8,881 bases of DNA from a bacterium UBA6115 (lineage in GTDB: Bacteria; Bacillota_A; Clostridia; Christensenellales; Aristaeellaceae). The notes beneath the pieces were generated by a model that saw only the letters and a list, made by a program, of their open reading frames with translations, had not been told where the DNA came from and did no database searches. The stretch spans positions 1 to 8,881 of the forward strand of contig DIWD01000003.1 in assembly GCA_002428405.1 (NCBI GenBank), written 5' to 3'. Every line of letters begins with the position of its first letter. The stretch's first letter is position 1. Both the position numbers and the translations under genes were made by a program. This document shows, piece after piece, positions 1 through 6,597 of the stretch.

Positions 1-572
1 CGCAGCTGCTCCTGCTGTACCTCCTTGCGCCGAAACTGCAGCTGAGCGGGGAATGCCTGGCAGACGCGCGGCTGGCTGTTACCCTCTTGTCTTCGTTGTT
101 CGCGCTTGATGAAACAGGGCTGCAAAGCAGCGGGGATAAAGAACAGGGGCCGCCTGCCCGCCTGATTTATTCGCAGGGGCAGCGGATCCCTGAGGAGCAG
201 GAGCATAATTTCATGTCGCTGCCCTGGCCTGTGTTTCATCTATCCAGCGGAACCGGCTGGCCCGGCCCTGCCGGGGAGCGGCATGTCCTGAATACTGACC
301 GGCTATATCGGCACATTGCTGCCTCTGCACAGCAGACCGCTTTCCAAACAAGGCTTCAATTGGAGGCTTTCTCTGGAAAGATAAGCGAAAAGGGCTTCTT
401 GCTTCCTCTTGTCATCCGCCAAAGCATTGTAAAACATATCAGCCTCGCCTCCTCATTTCTTAAAGGCGGCCAGGAGGAGGCGCTCAAAGGCGCGATCGAA
501 GCCTGGGCGATGCCCTGGCTGCGCTTTTGCGGGATGGGGGAAGAAGAATTGGCGGAGAAAACTGAACAGTGA
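1..572 (+). CDS. Unrecognised protein, C-terminal part (5' end outside window)
   Basis: The reading frame is open from the first full codon at position 3 to the TGA at 570-572, giving 189 residues. It has no convincing ribosome binding site inside the window, so the true start lies upstream; the TTG at 87 is in frame but has nothing to recommend it. The N-terminal part that is visible is leucine-rich (LLLLYLLAP at about residues 2-10, later LAVTLLSSLFALDETG), which fits a buried helix or helical bundle rather than a clear membrane span. The middle is rich in Pro, Gly and Gln, and the last 60 residues are again helical (ending in EEELAEKTEQ). I recognise no family motif and do not assign a function. 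Its stop overlaps the GTG start of the downstream RNA methyltransferase by 4 nt, so the two are probably co-transcribed and translationally coupled. It is likely a real gene because of this overlap and the continuous frame. Confidence 0.7.
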   Translation, partial: QLLLLYLLAPKLQLSGECLADARLAVTLLSSLFALDETGLQSSGDKEQGPPARLIYSQGQRIPEEQEHNFMSLPWPVFHLSSGTGWPGPAGERHVLNTDRLYRHIAASAQQTAFQTRLQLEAFSGKISEKGFLLPLVIRQSIVKHISLASSFLKGGQEEALKGAIEAWAMPWLRFCGMGEEELAEKTEQ

Positions 573-1330
573 GCGAAATCACCAGCACCGCCAACCCCCG
601 GGTCAAAGCCTGGCGTCAGTTGCTGACCCCAGACGGGCGGCGCGCCCACGGGCTTTTTCTGGCGGAGGGGGAGCACCTGGCCAATGAGGCTGTTCGGGCA
701 GGCGCTGCGGAATGTCTTTTGATTCTCAAGGAACGCCAGGACAGATACCGGATGGCCATGCCTGAGGGCCTGCCGGTGGTTCCTGTCAGTTCCCAGGTGC
801 TATCCTTTCTCTGCGACACCAGGACGCCTCAGGGCATCCTGGCTGTCTGCCGGATGCCTGAACCGTCTCTGATTGGAATGGCCGGGCCGCGCCTGGTCGC
901 GCTCAACCGGGTGCAGGATCCGGGAAATGTGGGGGCCATCCTACGCACCATGGACGCCGCGGCCTTTGACGGGCTGGTGATTGATGCGGGCTGTGCTGAC
1001 CCCTTTTCCCCAAAGGCTCTCAGGGCTTCCATGGGCGCTGTGTTCCGGGTGCCGGTCTACTCTTTCAGCAGTCTTGCCGAAGCGCTGGAACTGCTGACTG
1101 GCTACATTTTTGTCGCCGGAGACTTAAGCGGCGCGCCTTATTATGAGCATCCGCTGTTTGGGGCCAAGGTCTGCCTGATGATGGGCAACGAAGGCGCCGG
1201 GCTGGATGAGGGGCTGTTGAAACGCGCTGATTACCGTTTGAAACTGCCCATCCCCGGCGGGGCAGAATCGCTCAATGCCGCCGTTGCCGCCAGCCTGATG
1301 ATCTATGATATACTGATCCGAAGCGAATAA
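569..1330 (+). CDS. TrmH/SpoU-family RNA 2'-O-ribose methyltransferase
   Basis: This 253-residue protein is predicted to transfer a methyl group from S-adenosylmethionine to a ribose 2'-hydroxyl of rRNA or tRNA. Residues 1-95 form the N-terminal substrate-binding part of RlmB-like enzymes (TANPRVKAW at the start, FLAEGEHL at 30-37). The catalytic SPOUT domain carries the three SpoU motifs: motif 1 NRVQDPGNVGAILRT at 113-127 with its Asn and Arg, motif 2 GNEGAG at 206-211, and motif 3 LPIPGGAESLNAAVA at 226-240, which builds the trefoil knot that holds the cofactor. SPKALRASMGAVFRVPV at 147-163 is also typical. Length matches the family. The start is the GTG at 569, inside the stop region of the upstream gene (4-nt overlap). 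The family is secure; the exact nucleotide modified is not, since RlmB, TrmH and YsgA-type members share these motifs. Confidence 0.95.
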   Translation: MSEITSTANPRVKAWRQLLTPDGRRAHGLFLAEGEHLANEAVRAGAAECLLILKERQDRYRMAMPEGLPVVPVSSQVLSFLCDTRTPQGILAVCRMPEPSLIGMAGPRLVALNRVQDPGNVGAILRTMDAAAFDGLVIDAGCADPFSPKALRASMGAVFRVPVYSFSSLAEALELLTGYIFVAGDLSGAPYYEHPLFGAKVCLMMGNEGAGLDEGLLKRADYRLKLPIPGGAESLNAAVAASLMIYDILIRSE

Positions 1331-1355
1331 AAAGCAGGCAAATGCCCGCTTTTTT
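1329..1355. terminator. Bidirectional hairpin terminator between convergent genes
   Basis: AAAAAGC, an A, and GGC pair with GCC, a C, and GCTTTTT around an AAAT loop (1340-1343). There is one A/C mismatch in the stem. A runs on the left and T runs on the right let it serve both the methyltransferase gene (+) and the small membrane protein gene (-, stop at 1369). Confidence 0.75.
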
Positions 1356-1368
1356 GTCTGGGTGCCGG

Positions 1369-1617
1369 TTATCTCCTGATGAGCCGGACCAGGAAGATCA
1401 CGATGCACGCGCCGGCCACCGCGATGAGCAGGGAGACGAGGCTGAACCCCTCATTGTAGTTGATGCCCAGCAGGCCCGCTACGAAACCGCCGACGACACT
1501 TCCGATGATGCCCAGGATAATGCTGGTGAGCAGGCCGGTGTCGCTGCCCATCAGTTTGCTGGCTATCCAGCCCGCCAAAGCGCCGAATACCACCCAAAGA
1601 AGAAGATTGACTAACAT
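1369..1617 (-). CDS. GlsB/YeaQ/YmgE-family small membrane protein (transglycosylase-associated family)
   Basis: The 82-residue product is almost entirely hydrophobic with three predicted membrane helices: residues 1-20 (MLVNLLLWVVFGALAGWIAS), about 30-51 (Gly-rich, IILGIIGSVVGGFVAGLLG) and about 58-79, ending in the basic tail RLIRR. The order of helices, the Gly-rich middle helix with GSVVGG and the length are those of the YeaQ/YmgE (GlsB, Tag1) family of general-stress membrane proteins, whose biochemical role is not established. I chose the ATG at 1617 because GGAGGG lies 4 nt before it; a longer frame runs back to 1698, but its extra residues are polar and the nearest upstream ATG overlaps the ribosome binding site itself. 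It is divergent from the phasin-like gene and convergent with the methyltransferase gene. Confidence 0.88.
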   Translation of the reverse strand: MLVNLLLWVVFGALAGWIASKLMGSDTGLLTSIILGIIGSVVGGFVAGLLGINYNEGFSLVSLLIAVAGACIVIFLVRLIRR

Positions 1618-1646
1618 ACTGCCCTCCATTTTTACATAGTTGCCTG

Positions 1647-1689
1647 ATTGGCATGCCGATAATATACCCGTTATTTGCCTTTTGCTGAT
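1647..1689 (-). promoter_or_regulatory. Possible promoter with near-palindrome for the YeaQ-type gene
   Basis: On the minus strand TATATT (1666-1661) could be a -10 element; the -35 position (about 1683-1688, TCAGCA) is poor. Immediately downstream, where transcription would begin, is ATTGGCATGCCGAT (1647-1660), a 14-bp palindrome with one mismatched pair. A weak promoter overlapped by an operator is plausible but unproven. Confidence 0.3.
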
Positions 1690-1702
1690 AATCCACACAC
1701 TT

Positions 1703-1730
1703 TTTGCATTTTACGCGCTGCGGGTATAAT
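1703..1730 (+). promoter_or_regulatory. Sigma-A-like promoter of the phasin-like gene
   Basis: The -10 element TATAAT (1725-1730) is perfect. A weak -35, TTTGCA (1703-1708, 4 of 6), lies 16 bp upstream. Transcription would start near 1737, a few bases before the Shine-Dalgarno, giving a very short leader of under 20 nt. This argues against the ATG at 1739 as the start codon. Confidence 0.65.
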
Positions 1731-1753
1731 TCCTCTATATGGAGGTGATTGAA

Positions 1754-2347
1754 TTGGAGAACCTTGATGAGAAACTCAAAAGAATTGTGATGGTGGGCAT
1801 CGGCGCGATCATCGGCAGTGTTGAAAAATCCAGGGACGCGATCATCGGCTTCGCTGAAAGCGAACTGGCGCAGGACCTGGCCCGAAAAGGGGAGGATGCT
1901 GTTGACACCGCTGTACAGGCCGGCAGCAAGGTGGTGAAGAAAGCTGTTGACGCTGTGATGGAAGCGGGGGAGCAAGGCAGGGAAAACGTCAGGAAAGCGA
2001 GCCTGACCGATCTGGCATATAAGATTCACGCCCTCAACGCAGATGAGCGGGCTGCTGTTGATGCCATGGTCAGCGAACTGGACGACATCAAAGCCAAGGC
2101 TGCAGAAAAGGCTGCCCATGAAACAGCCGGGGAGGATGACCATATCGGCAAACCGGGCGTCACAGAGTCTGAATATGACCTGGATATACAGCACCCGGGA
2201 CAGAATGGCCGGCAGCAGGAGTCCAAGGGGAAGGATCCGCTGTCCTCCGCGACGCCGACCGCCCCTGATGACGACCTGAATGTAAAAAGGTCACAGACCA
2301 ACAACATGAATGAGCACCTCAAGCAGTCAGTGCCGCCTGATTTTTAA
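1754..2347 (+). CDS. Phasin-like coiled protein with long hydrophilic tail
   Basis: I start this gene at the TTG at 1754 because a perfect GGAGGTGAT (1741-1749) sits just upstream; the in-frame ATG at 1739 overlaps that site and lies at the predicted transcript start. The product is 197 residues. Residues 1-60 carry a short hydrophobic Gly stretch (IVMVGIGAIIGSVEKSRD) followed by amphipathic helix, and residues 75-115 are helical with heptad-like spacing (LTDLAYKIHALNADERAAV). This order, a short Gly/Ala/Val patch followed by VEKS and then long helices, resembles the small phasin-like proteins of Firmicutes, which are usually only 90-130 residues. The last 80 residues, from about 118, are acidic, then rich in Gln, Asn, Ser and Pro, and look disordered. 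Granule association is not shown: no polyhydroxyalkanoate gene is visible here. Its function could equally be a stress-related or envelope-associated coil. Confidence 0.75.
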   Translation: MENLDEKLKRIVMVGIGAIIGSVEKSRDAIIGFAESELAQDLARKGEDAVDTAVQAGSKVVKKAVDAVMEAGEQGRENVRKASLTDLAYKIHALNADERAAVDAMVSELDDIKAKAAEKAAHETAGEDDHIGKPGVTESEYDLDIQHPGQNGRQQESKGKDPLSSATPTAPDDDLNVKRSQTNNMNEHLKQSVPPDF

Positions 2348-2406
2348 GGCCGCGGCAGAGCGGTCAACCAATGGTGAAGCCGCAGAGCATGCCTTCTGAA
2401 TTATAG

Positions 2407-2442
2407 AAAACCATCCAGTCATTACATGCCGGATGGTTTTTA
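2407..2442. terminator. Bidirectional hairpin terminator between phasin-like gene and pncB
   Basis: AAAACCATCC (2407-2416) pairs perfectly with GGATGGTTTT (2431-2440) around a 14-nt loop and is followed by T residues. The A run on the other side makes it usable by the convergent pncB operon as well. The rest of 2348-2478 shows nothing else. Confidence 0.85.
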
Positions 2443-2478
2443 TTACAATGACGCCTAGCCGGGCCACCGCCAATCTGC

Positions 2479-3909
2479 TTACGCGTCCCGCCTGTTTTCA
2501 TGAAGCAGACTGCTGCGCAGTTCCCAGAGCTTATCCGACAGGTCAACCTTGAAGGCGCTTGGATTGACCAGGCGCAGGTGCTGCTCCCAGATGCTTCGCT
2601 CCTCCTCTTGCCTGAAAACCTGGATATCCCTCAGGGATGGAAGTTCACCGGCTGGAGCGCCATGTTTGATCAGCGGCTCCAGCATCTTTCTGGTTGAATA
2701 GTCCGCCAGTGTCATCCGCTTCCATGTGTCCTTGGGGTCAAAAATCGTCAGAGGCTTTGTGAATGCGTTCTTCTCGTCATCCAACGTGATGAGATCTGCC
2801 GCCGCCATCCCGTCGGGAGTATAAATCCGGTAGAGTACCTGACGCCCGGGCAGCGTGACCTTGTCCGGGTTGTCGGACAGCTTGATTTTGGGTTTCAGCA
2901 TCCCGTCCTCCTCCAGCGCGCACATTTTATACACGCCGCCAAAGGCCGAGCGGTCAGCGCTGGTGATCAGCTTTGTGCCCACGCCCCACAGGCTGATGCG
3001 CGCGCCCTGCAGTTTCAGGTCTCGGATCAAATACTCGTCCAGGTCGTTGCTTGCGCAGATAACGGCCTTCTCAAATCCCGCATCATCCAGCATTTTCCTG
3101 GCCTTGATGCTCAGGTAAGCCAGGTCGCCGGAATCCAGCCGGATGCCCAGGGGATGGTGACCCTGTGCGCGCAATTCCCGGAACACGGTGATCGCGTTGG
3201 GGACGCCCAAGGCCAGCGTGTCATAGGTGTCCACCAGGAGCAGGCAGCTGTCCGGGAAGCAGGCCGCATAAGCCCGGAAGGCTTCCAGTTCGCTGGAGAA
3301 GCTCATGACCCAGCTGTGCGCGTGAGTCCCGCTCACTGGGATGCCAAAGATCCGGCCGGCCAGCACATTGCTGGTGGAGGTGCAGCCGCCGATGGCCGCG
3401 GCGCGCGCGCCCAGCACCCCGGCGTCCGGCCCTTGCGCGCGCCTCAGACCAAACTCCATGACCCGGTCCCCCTGCGCCGCCCTTGCGACGCGGTTGGCCT
3501 TGGTGGCAATCAGGGTCTGATGGCCGATGAGGTTGAGCAGCGCGGTCTCAACCAGCTGGGCCTGAGCGAGCGGCGCGTCCACGCGCACGATGGGCTCTTG
3601 AGGGAAAACGAAACTGCCCTCCCGGACGATGTCAATGCTTCCCGTGAAACGGAAATCCTGCAGGTAGTCTAAAAAACCGCTGTCAAACAGCTTCAGGCTG
3701 TCAAGGTAAGCGATGTCCTCCTGCGTGAAGCGCAGGGAAAGGATATAGTCCCTGAGCTGTTCGTTCCCCGCCATCACGGCGTAACTGAGCCCCGGCGCCT
3801 GGCGGAAAAACATGGTAAACACCGCGCGGCGGCCGTCCATCCTGTTTTTGTGGTAGCCATAGAGCATGGTCAGTTGGTACAGGTCTGTCATCATGGTCAG
3901 ATTGTCCAT
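2479..3909 (-). CDS. pncB: Nicotinate phosphoribosyltransferase
   Basis: This cytoplasmic enzyme joins nicotinate to PRPP, with ATP hydrolysis, to make nicotinate mononucleotide: the entry step of the Preiss-Handler NAD salvage route. The 476-residue protein begins with the hallmark TDLYQLTMLYGY (8-19). GTHAHSW at 194-200 contains the histidine (probably His198) that is phosphorylated in the family. VDTYDT (226-231), RLDSGDL (257-263) and GVGTKL (309-314) are the conserved phosphate- and PRPP-binding strands of the TIM-barrel. The C-terminal extension to residue 476 is typical of the longer Firmicute-type enzymes. The start is the ATG at 3909, with AAAGGGATG upstream; a TTG directly before it at 3912 is possible. 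It follows nadE by 24 nt on the same strand, so the two are almost certainly one transcript. The substrate (nicotinate, not nicotinamide) follows from family and context. Confidence 0.97.
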   Translation of the reverse strand: MDNLTMMTDLYQLTMLYGYHKNRMDGRRAVFTMFFRQAPGLSYAVMAGNEQLRDYILSLRFTQEDIAYLDSLKLFDSGFLDYLQDFRFTGSIDIVREGSFVFPQEPIVRVDAPLAQAQLVETALLNLIGHQTLIATKANRVARAAQGDRVMEFGLRRAQGPDAGVLGARAAAIGGCTSTSNVLAGRIFGIPVSGTHAHSWVMSFSSELEAFRAYAACFPDSCLLLVDTYDTLALGVPNAITVFRELRAQGHHPLGIRLDSGDLAYLSIKARKMLDDAGFEKAVICASNDLDEYLIRDLKLQGARISLWGVGTKLITSADRSAFGGVYKMCALEEDGMLKPKIKLSDNPDKVTLPGRQVLYRIYTPDGMAAADLITLDDEKNAFTKPLTIFDPKDTWKRMTLADYSTRKMLEPLIKHGAPAGELPSLRDIQVFRQEEERSIWEQHLRLVNPSAFKVDLSDKLWELRSSLLHENRRDA

Positions 3910-3933
3910 CAAATCATCCCTTTCTTCGGGGGC

Positions 3934-5829
3934 CTAAAGCCTGTCAATCCTTTTGAGCCAGGTATCCGCGCTTGCGTCAGAGGGCAGCAGGAAAAACCCG
4001 CGCGGCGAGAGCGATACCTCAAGCACCTGGGGGCCGTCAGGCATGCAGCCGCGCTTGAACTGGCTGCTGAAGAAACGCGTAAAGAATGCGCGCAGACGAA
4101 TTTTTATTTCTTCCCGTCCATACTCGCCGCCAAAAACCTCCGCCGCTTTTTGCATCAGGGTTTCAGGGCTGGCCTGCGCAGTAAGGAAGTGGTGCAGGAA
4201 AAAATCGTTGAGCGGATAAGGGCCAAGGATGTTTTCAGTCTGCTGGCTGATATTGCCGTCTTTGCCCGGCAGCAGTTCCGGGCTGATGGGGGTGTCCAGG
4301 ATATCCGTCAGCGTATCCCTCAGGCCGCCTATGCCCGCGTCCAGGGCAGTTTGCCTGATGATCAGCCGGATGGCAGTCTTGTACAGCCCGGCGTTGACGC
4401 CGTACATGCTCAGGTGGTCGCCGCCGAAGGTGGCAAAGCCCAGCGCGATTTCGCTCAGGTCGCCGCTGCCCACCATCAGCCCGCCATAGCGGTTGGCCAG
4501 ATCCATCAGTACCTGGGTCCGTTCGCGCGCCTGCGCGTTTTCATAGACAGTGCTGTAATCCTGTGCACTGTGGCCGATATCGGCGAAATGGCGCAGCACG
4601 CTCTCCTTCAGGTCGATCAGATGGGGGGAAAGCCCCAACGCTTCAATTAAGCGGATTGCGTTACGCCCGGTCTGAACCGAACTGCCCAGCGCGGGGAGGG
4701 AATAGGCATGGATTTTAGAGGTGTCGAGGTTGAGAATATCAAACGCGCGCCTGGTAATGATCAGCGCAAGCGCGGAATCCAGCCCGCCGGATACGCCCAG
4801 CACCGCAGCCCCGGATTGAATGCGCGCCATGCGCAGGGCCAGGCCTCTTGCCGCGATTTCCACGCATTCCCTGCACCAGGCTGCCCGCATTTCCCCGGCA
4901 GGCGGCGCATAGGGCATGGCTGGATCCATTTTCTTTGCGGCATGCTTAAGACAAGACAGCCGGTCACTGGAGGAGGGAAAGCCCTCCGCCGGGAAATGAG
5001 CGGACGCGGCTTGCGTTGAAAACGGCTGGCTGGCGTCAAGAGCTTCGCCCTGCCGGGCGATCACCGCCACACCCGCATAGATCTGGTCGGTAGTGGATTC
5101 ATTCGCACCGCCTGAGGCATAGGCGAATGCCTGGCCATTTGCTGTCAGCGCGGCGATTTCAGACAGCAGTGTGCCCCGCCTTCCTGCCAGGTAAGGGTGC
5201 AGCGCCGGGGACAATACGATGATTGAACGGCCCATTGGCAGCGTTATGCCCGCCAGCAGCGGAAGGTCGTCATAAAAACAGATGACCGCGTCGGCATTCC
5301 CTGTATCAGGGACCGGAATGGTTTGAATCATTCCGCAGGGAATATCCCTGTCCCGCCAGCGGACAAGGGGCGGAAAATCAGTTGAAAAATATAGCCGTTC
5401 CAGAGGTGAGAGGGTCTGCTTGATCACAAAGCCGCTGATATTTCCGTCCATGACAATGGCGGCGGCGTTCATCACATGATTCCCGGATCTGACCGGAAGG
5501 CCGAAGACGCAGAGCATTCCGCCGCAGGCTTTGGCGATGTCCCTTGCCGCTTCCTCACAGGCGTCCAGAATCGCCGCATGACGGAACATCTCCCCGCAGG
5601 TTCCGCCGGACAGGCATAATTCCGGCAGGAGAAGCAGACGTGAGCGGACCTGACTTGCTTCTTTGACGCGAAGCAGGATCGCATCCCTGTTGCTTGAGAT
5701 ATCCCCCGGCGCCCCGAAGGCAGGCGCACAGGCCATGGCCAGCCAGTTTCCCGACAACTCATCCCGCTTTCCGCCAGCCCATGCCGCTGCTGTGCCGGCC
5801 TGCCCTATTTGCTTTTCACTATAAATCAT
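3934..5829 (-). CDS. nadE: Glutamine-dependent NAD+ synthetase
   Basis: The enzyme amidates nicotinate adenine dinucleotide to NAD+ using ATP and ammonia drawn from glutamine. The product is 631 residues, close to the usual length of two-domain NadE. Residues 28-265 are the nitrilase-like glutaminase: Glu70 in LLPELCLSG, Lys137 in VIKQTL and Cys184 in VICFYDD stand at the expected catalytic positions, and ASGGANESTTDQIYAG (238-253) is family-typical. Residues from about 315 form the synthetase: the ATP-binding SGGLDS (347-352), GDLSEIALG (456-464), GGDHLSMYGVNAG (469-481) and the C-terminal SSQFKRGCMPDGP (588-600) with SLSPRG. The Glu that normally follows the nucleophilic Cys (CED motif) is replaced by Phe. 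I use the ATG at 5829, which has AAAAGGG 7 nt upstream, over the GTG at 5859. It is the first gene of the nadE-pncB operon and divergent from nadD. Confidence 0.96.
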   Translation of the reverse strand: MIYSEKQIGQAGTAAAWAGGKRDELSGNWLAMACAPAFGAPGDISSNRDAILLRVKEASQVRSRLLLLPELCLSGGTCGEMFRHAAILDACEEAARDIAKACGGMLCVFGLPVRSGNHVMNAAAIVMDGNISGFVIKQTLSPLERLYFSTDFPPLVRWRDRDIPCGMIQTIPVPDTGNADAVICFYDDLPLLAGITLPMGRSIIVLSPALHPYLAGRRGTLLSEIAALTANGQAFAYASGGANESTTDQIYAGVAVIARQGEALDASQPFSTQAASAHFPAEGFPSSSDRLSCLKHAAKKMDPAMPYAPPAGEMRAAWCRECVEIAARGLALRMARIQSGAAVLGVSGGLDSALALIITRRAFDILNLDTSKIHAYSLPALGSSVQTGRNAIRLIEALGLSPHLIDLKESVLRHFADIGHSAQDYSTVYENAQARERTQVLMDLANRYGGLMVGSGDLSEIALGFATFGGDHLSMYGVNAGLYKTAIRLIIRQTALDAGIGGLRDTLTDILDTPISPELLPGKDGNISQQTENILGPYPLNDFFLHHFLTAQASPETLMQKAAEVFGGEYGREEIKIRLRAFFTRFFSSQFKRGCMPDGPQVLEVSLSPRGFFLLPSDASADTWLKRIDRL

Positions 5830-5868
5830 GCCGCAACCCTTTTCAAGGCACAGATACACCGCGGATGG

Positions 5869-5898
5869 ATGACACAGCAGGAGTTATTCCTGTATACT
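5869..5898 (+). promoter_or_regulatory. nadD promoter with an inverted repeat in the spacer
   Basis: The -35 is ATGACA (5869-5874, 5 of 6 consensus bases) and the -10 is TATACT (5893-5898, 5 of 6), 18 bp apart. Between them lies CAGGA-GTTAT-TCCTG (5878-5892), a perfect inverted repeat with 5-bp arms, well placed for a repressor. Transcription would begin near 5905. The divergent nadE promoter must lie in the same 96-bp gap but I cannot place it with confidence. Confidence 0.65.
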
Positions 5899-5925
5899 GG
5901 AAGCATAAGAATCGGAGGGCAGGAT

Positions 5926-6531
5926 ATGCGTCTTGGCATCATGGGCGGTACCTTTGACCCTGTTCACATCGGACACATGCAGATTGCCCGATCCGCGATA
6001 CAGGAAGCCGGGCTTGACCATGTCCTGTTCCTGCCCGATGGAGATCCGCCACACAAGACACCCTATGCCTCCGGTCCAGACCGCCTGATGATGCTCCGCC
6101 TGGCGATAGATGGGGAACCTGCTTTTTCCGTTTCAGATATGGAACTGAACCGCCCGGGACGCACCTATACTGTGGATACCCTGCTGGAACTGAAGCGGGA
6201 GAATCCGGCCAGCGAACTGTTTTACATCATCGGATCTGACACCCTTTACCAGTTTCCCACCTGGAAGACCGCACAGCAGGTGGCGCAGCTATGCAAAATG
6301 CTGGTGGTACTGCGGCCGGGGAGATTTTTGGAGGATGTCAGGCAGGAGCAGCGAAGACTGTTCGCTGAGTTTGGCCTCTGCAGTTTCCTGCTTTCACAGG
6401 CCGGGCCGGATATTTCTTCCAGCCAGGTCCGCCAGGCTGTCGGAAAGGGAGAGGATATCCGTTCCCTTGTGCCTTCCCGAGTCTTCGGATACATCATCGA
6501 AAAGAACCTGTATCGGCCCAAAACGATCTGA
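5926..6531 (+). CDS. nadD: Nicotinate-nucleotide adenylyltransferase
   Basis: This enzyme transfers AMP from ATP to nicotinate mononucleotide, giving nicotinate adenine dinucleotide, the substrate of the divergently encoded NadE. The 201-residue product has the nucleotidyltransferase signature GGTFDPVHIGH at 7-17 (with the two His of HxGH), PPHK at 41-44, IGSDTLYQFPTW at 102-113 and the C-terminal ISSSQVR at 163-169, all as in NadD. The start is the ATG at 5926, 6 nt after GGAGGG (5914-5919); frames running back to 5809 add only non-family residues. In many Firmicutes nadD sits with yqeK and rsfS in a ribosome-silencing operon, but here it stands alone next to the other NAD genes and is closed by its own terminator. 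The assignment is firm. Confidence 0.97.
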   Translation: MRLGIMGGTFDPVHIGHMQIARSAIQEAGLDHVLFLPDGDPPHKTPYASGPDRLMMLRLAIDGEPAFSVSDMELNRPGRTYTVDTLLELKRENPASELFYIIGSDTLYQFPTWKTAQQVAQLCKMLVVLRPGRFLEDVRQEQRRLFAEFGLCSFLLSQAGPDISSSQVRQAVGKGEDIRSLVPSRVFGYIIEKNLYRPKTI

Positions 6532-6541
6532 AATAATCAAA

Positions 6542-6561
6542 AAAGCGCCCGTAGGCGCTTT
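6542..6561 (+). terminator. Hairpin after nadD
   Basis: AAAGCGCC (6542-6549) pairs perfectly with GGCGCTTT (6554-6561) around CGTA. The T tract on the plus strand is short (TTTC), but the A run upstream (6539-6544) gives a good U tract for transcripts arriving on the minus strand. It lies 10 nt after the nadD stop. Confidence 0.7.
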
Positions 6562-6569
6562 CAATGGAA

Positions 6570-6589
6570 AACCGCCAGTAACGGCGGTT
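6570..6589 (-). terminator. Hairpin after the zinc-ribbon gene
   Basis: AACCGCC (6570-6576) pairs with GGCGGTT (6583-6589) around a 6-nt loop. Read on the minus strand it is followed by TTTTCC, a short U tract, and it lies 8 nt beyond the zinc-ribbon stop. It works in tandem with the neighbouring hairpin at 6542-6561. Confidence 0.6.
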
Positions 6590-6597
6590 CGTGTTAC

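Noticed and set aside
1618..1698. A longer N-terminus for the YeaQ-type protein
   Set aside because: The extra residues are polar and unlike the family, and the upstream ATG would overlap the GGAGGG that serves the 1617 start.
1451..2194. A 247-codon open frame on the minus strand
   Set aside because: It runs antisense through the phasin-like gene and out of frame through the YeaQ-type gene; its sequence shows no family features and it crosses the promoter of the plus-strand gene.
3154..3672. A 172-codon plus-strand frame
   Set aside because: Antisense to the core of pncB and low in structural features; a coding shadow.
3850..4650. A 266-codon open frame on the plus strand
   Set aside because: It is antisense to nadE and pncB, both of which have unambiguous family motifs; long antisense frames are expected in GC-rich DNA.
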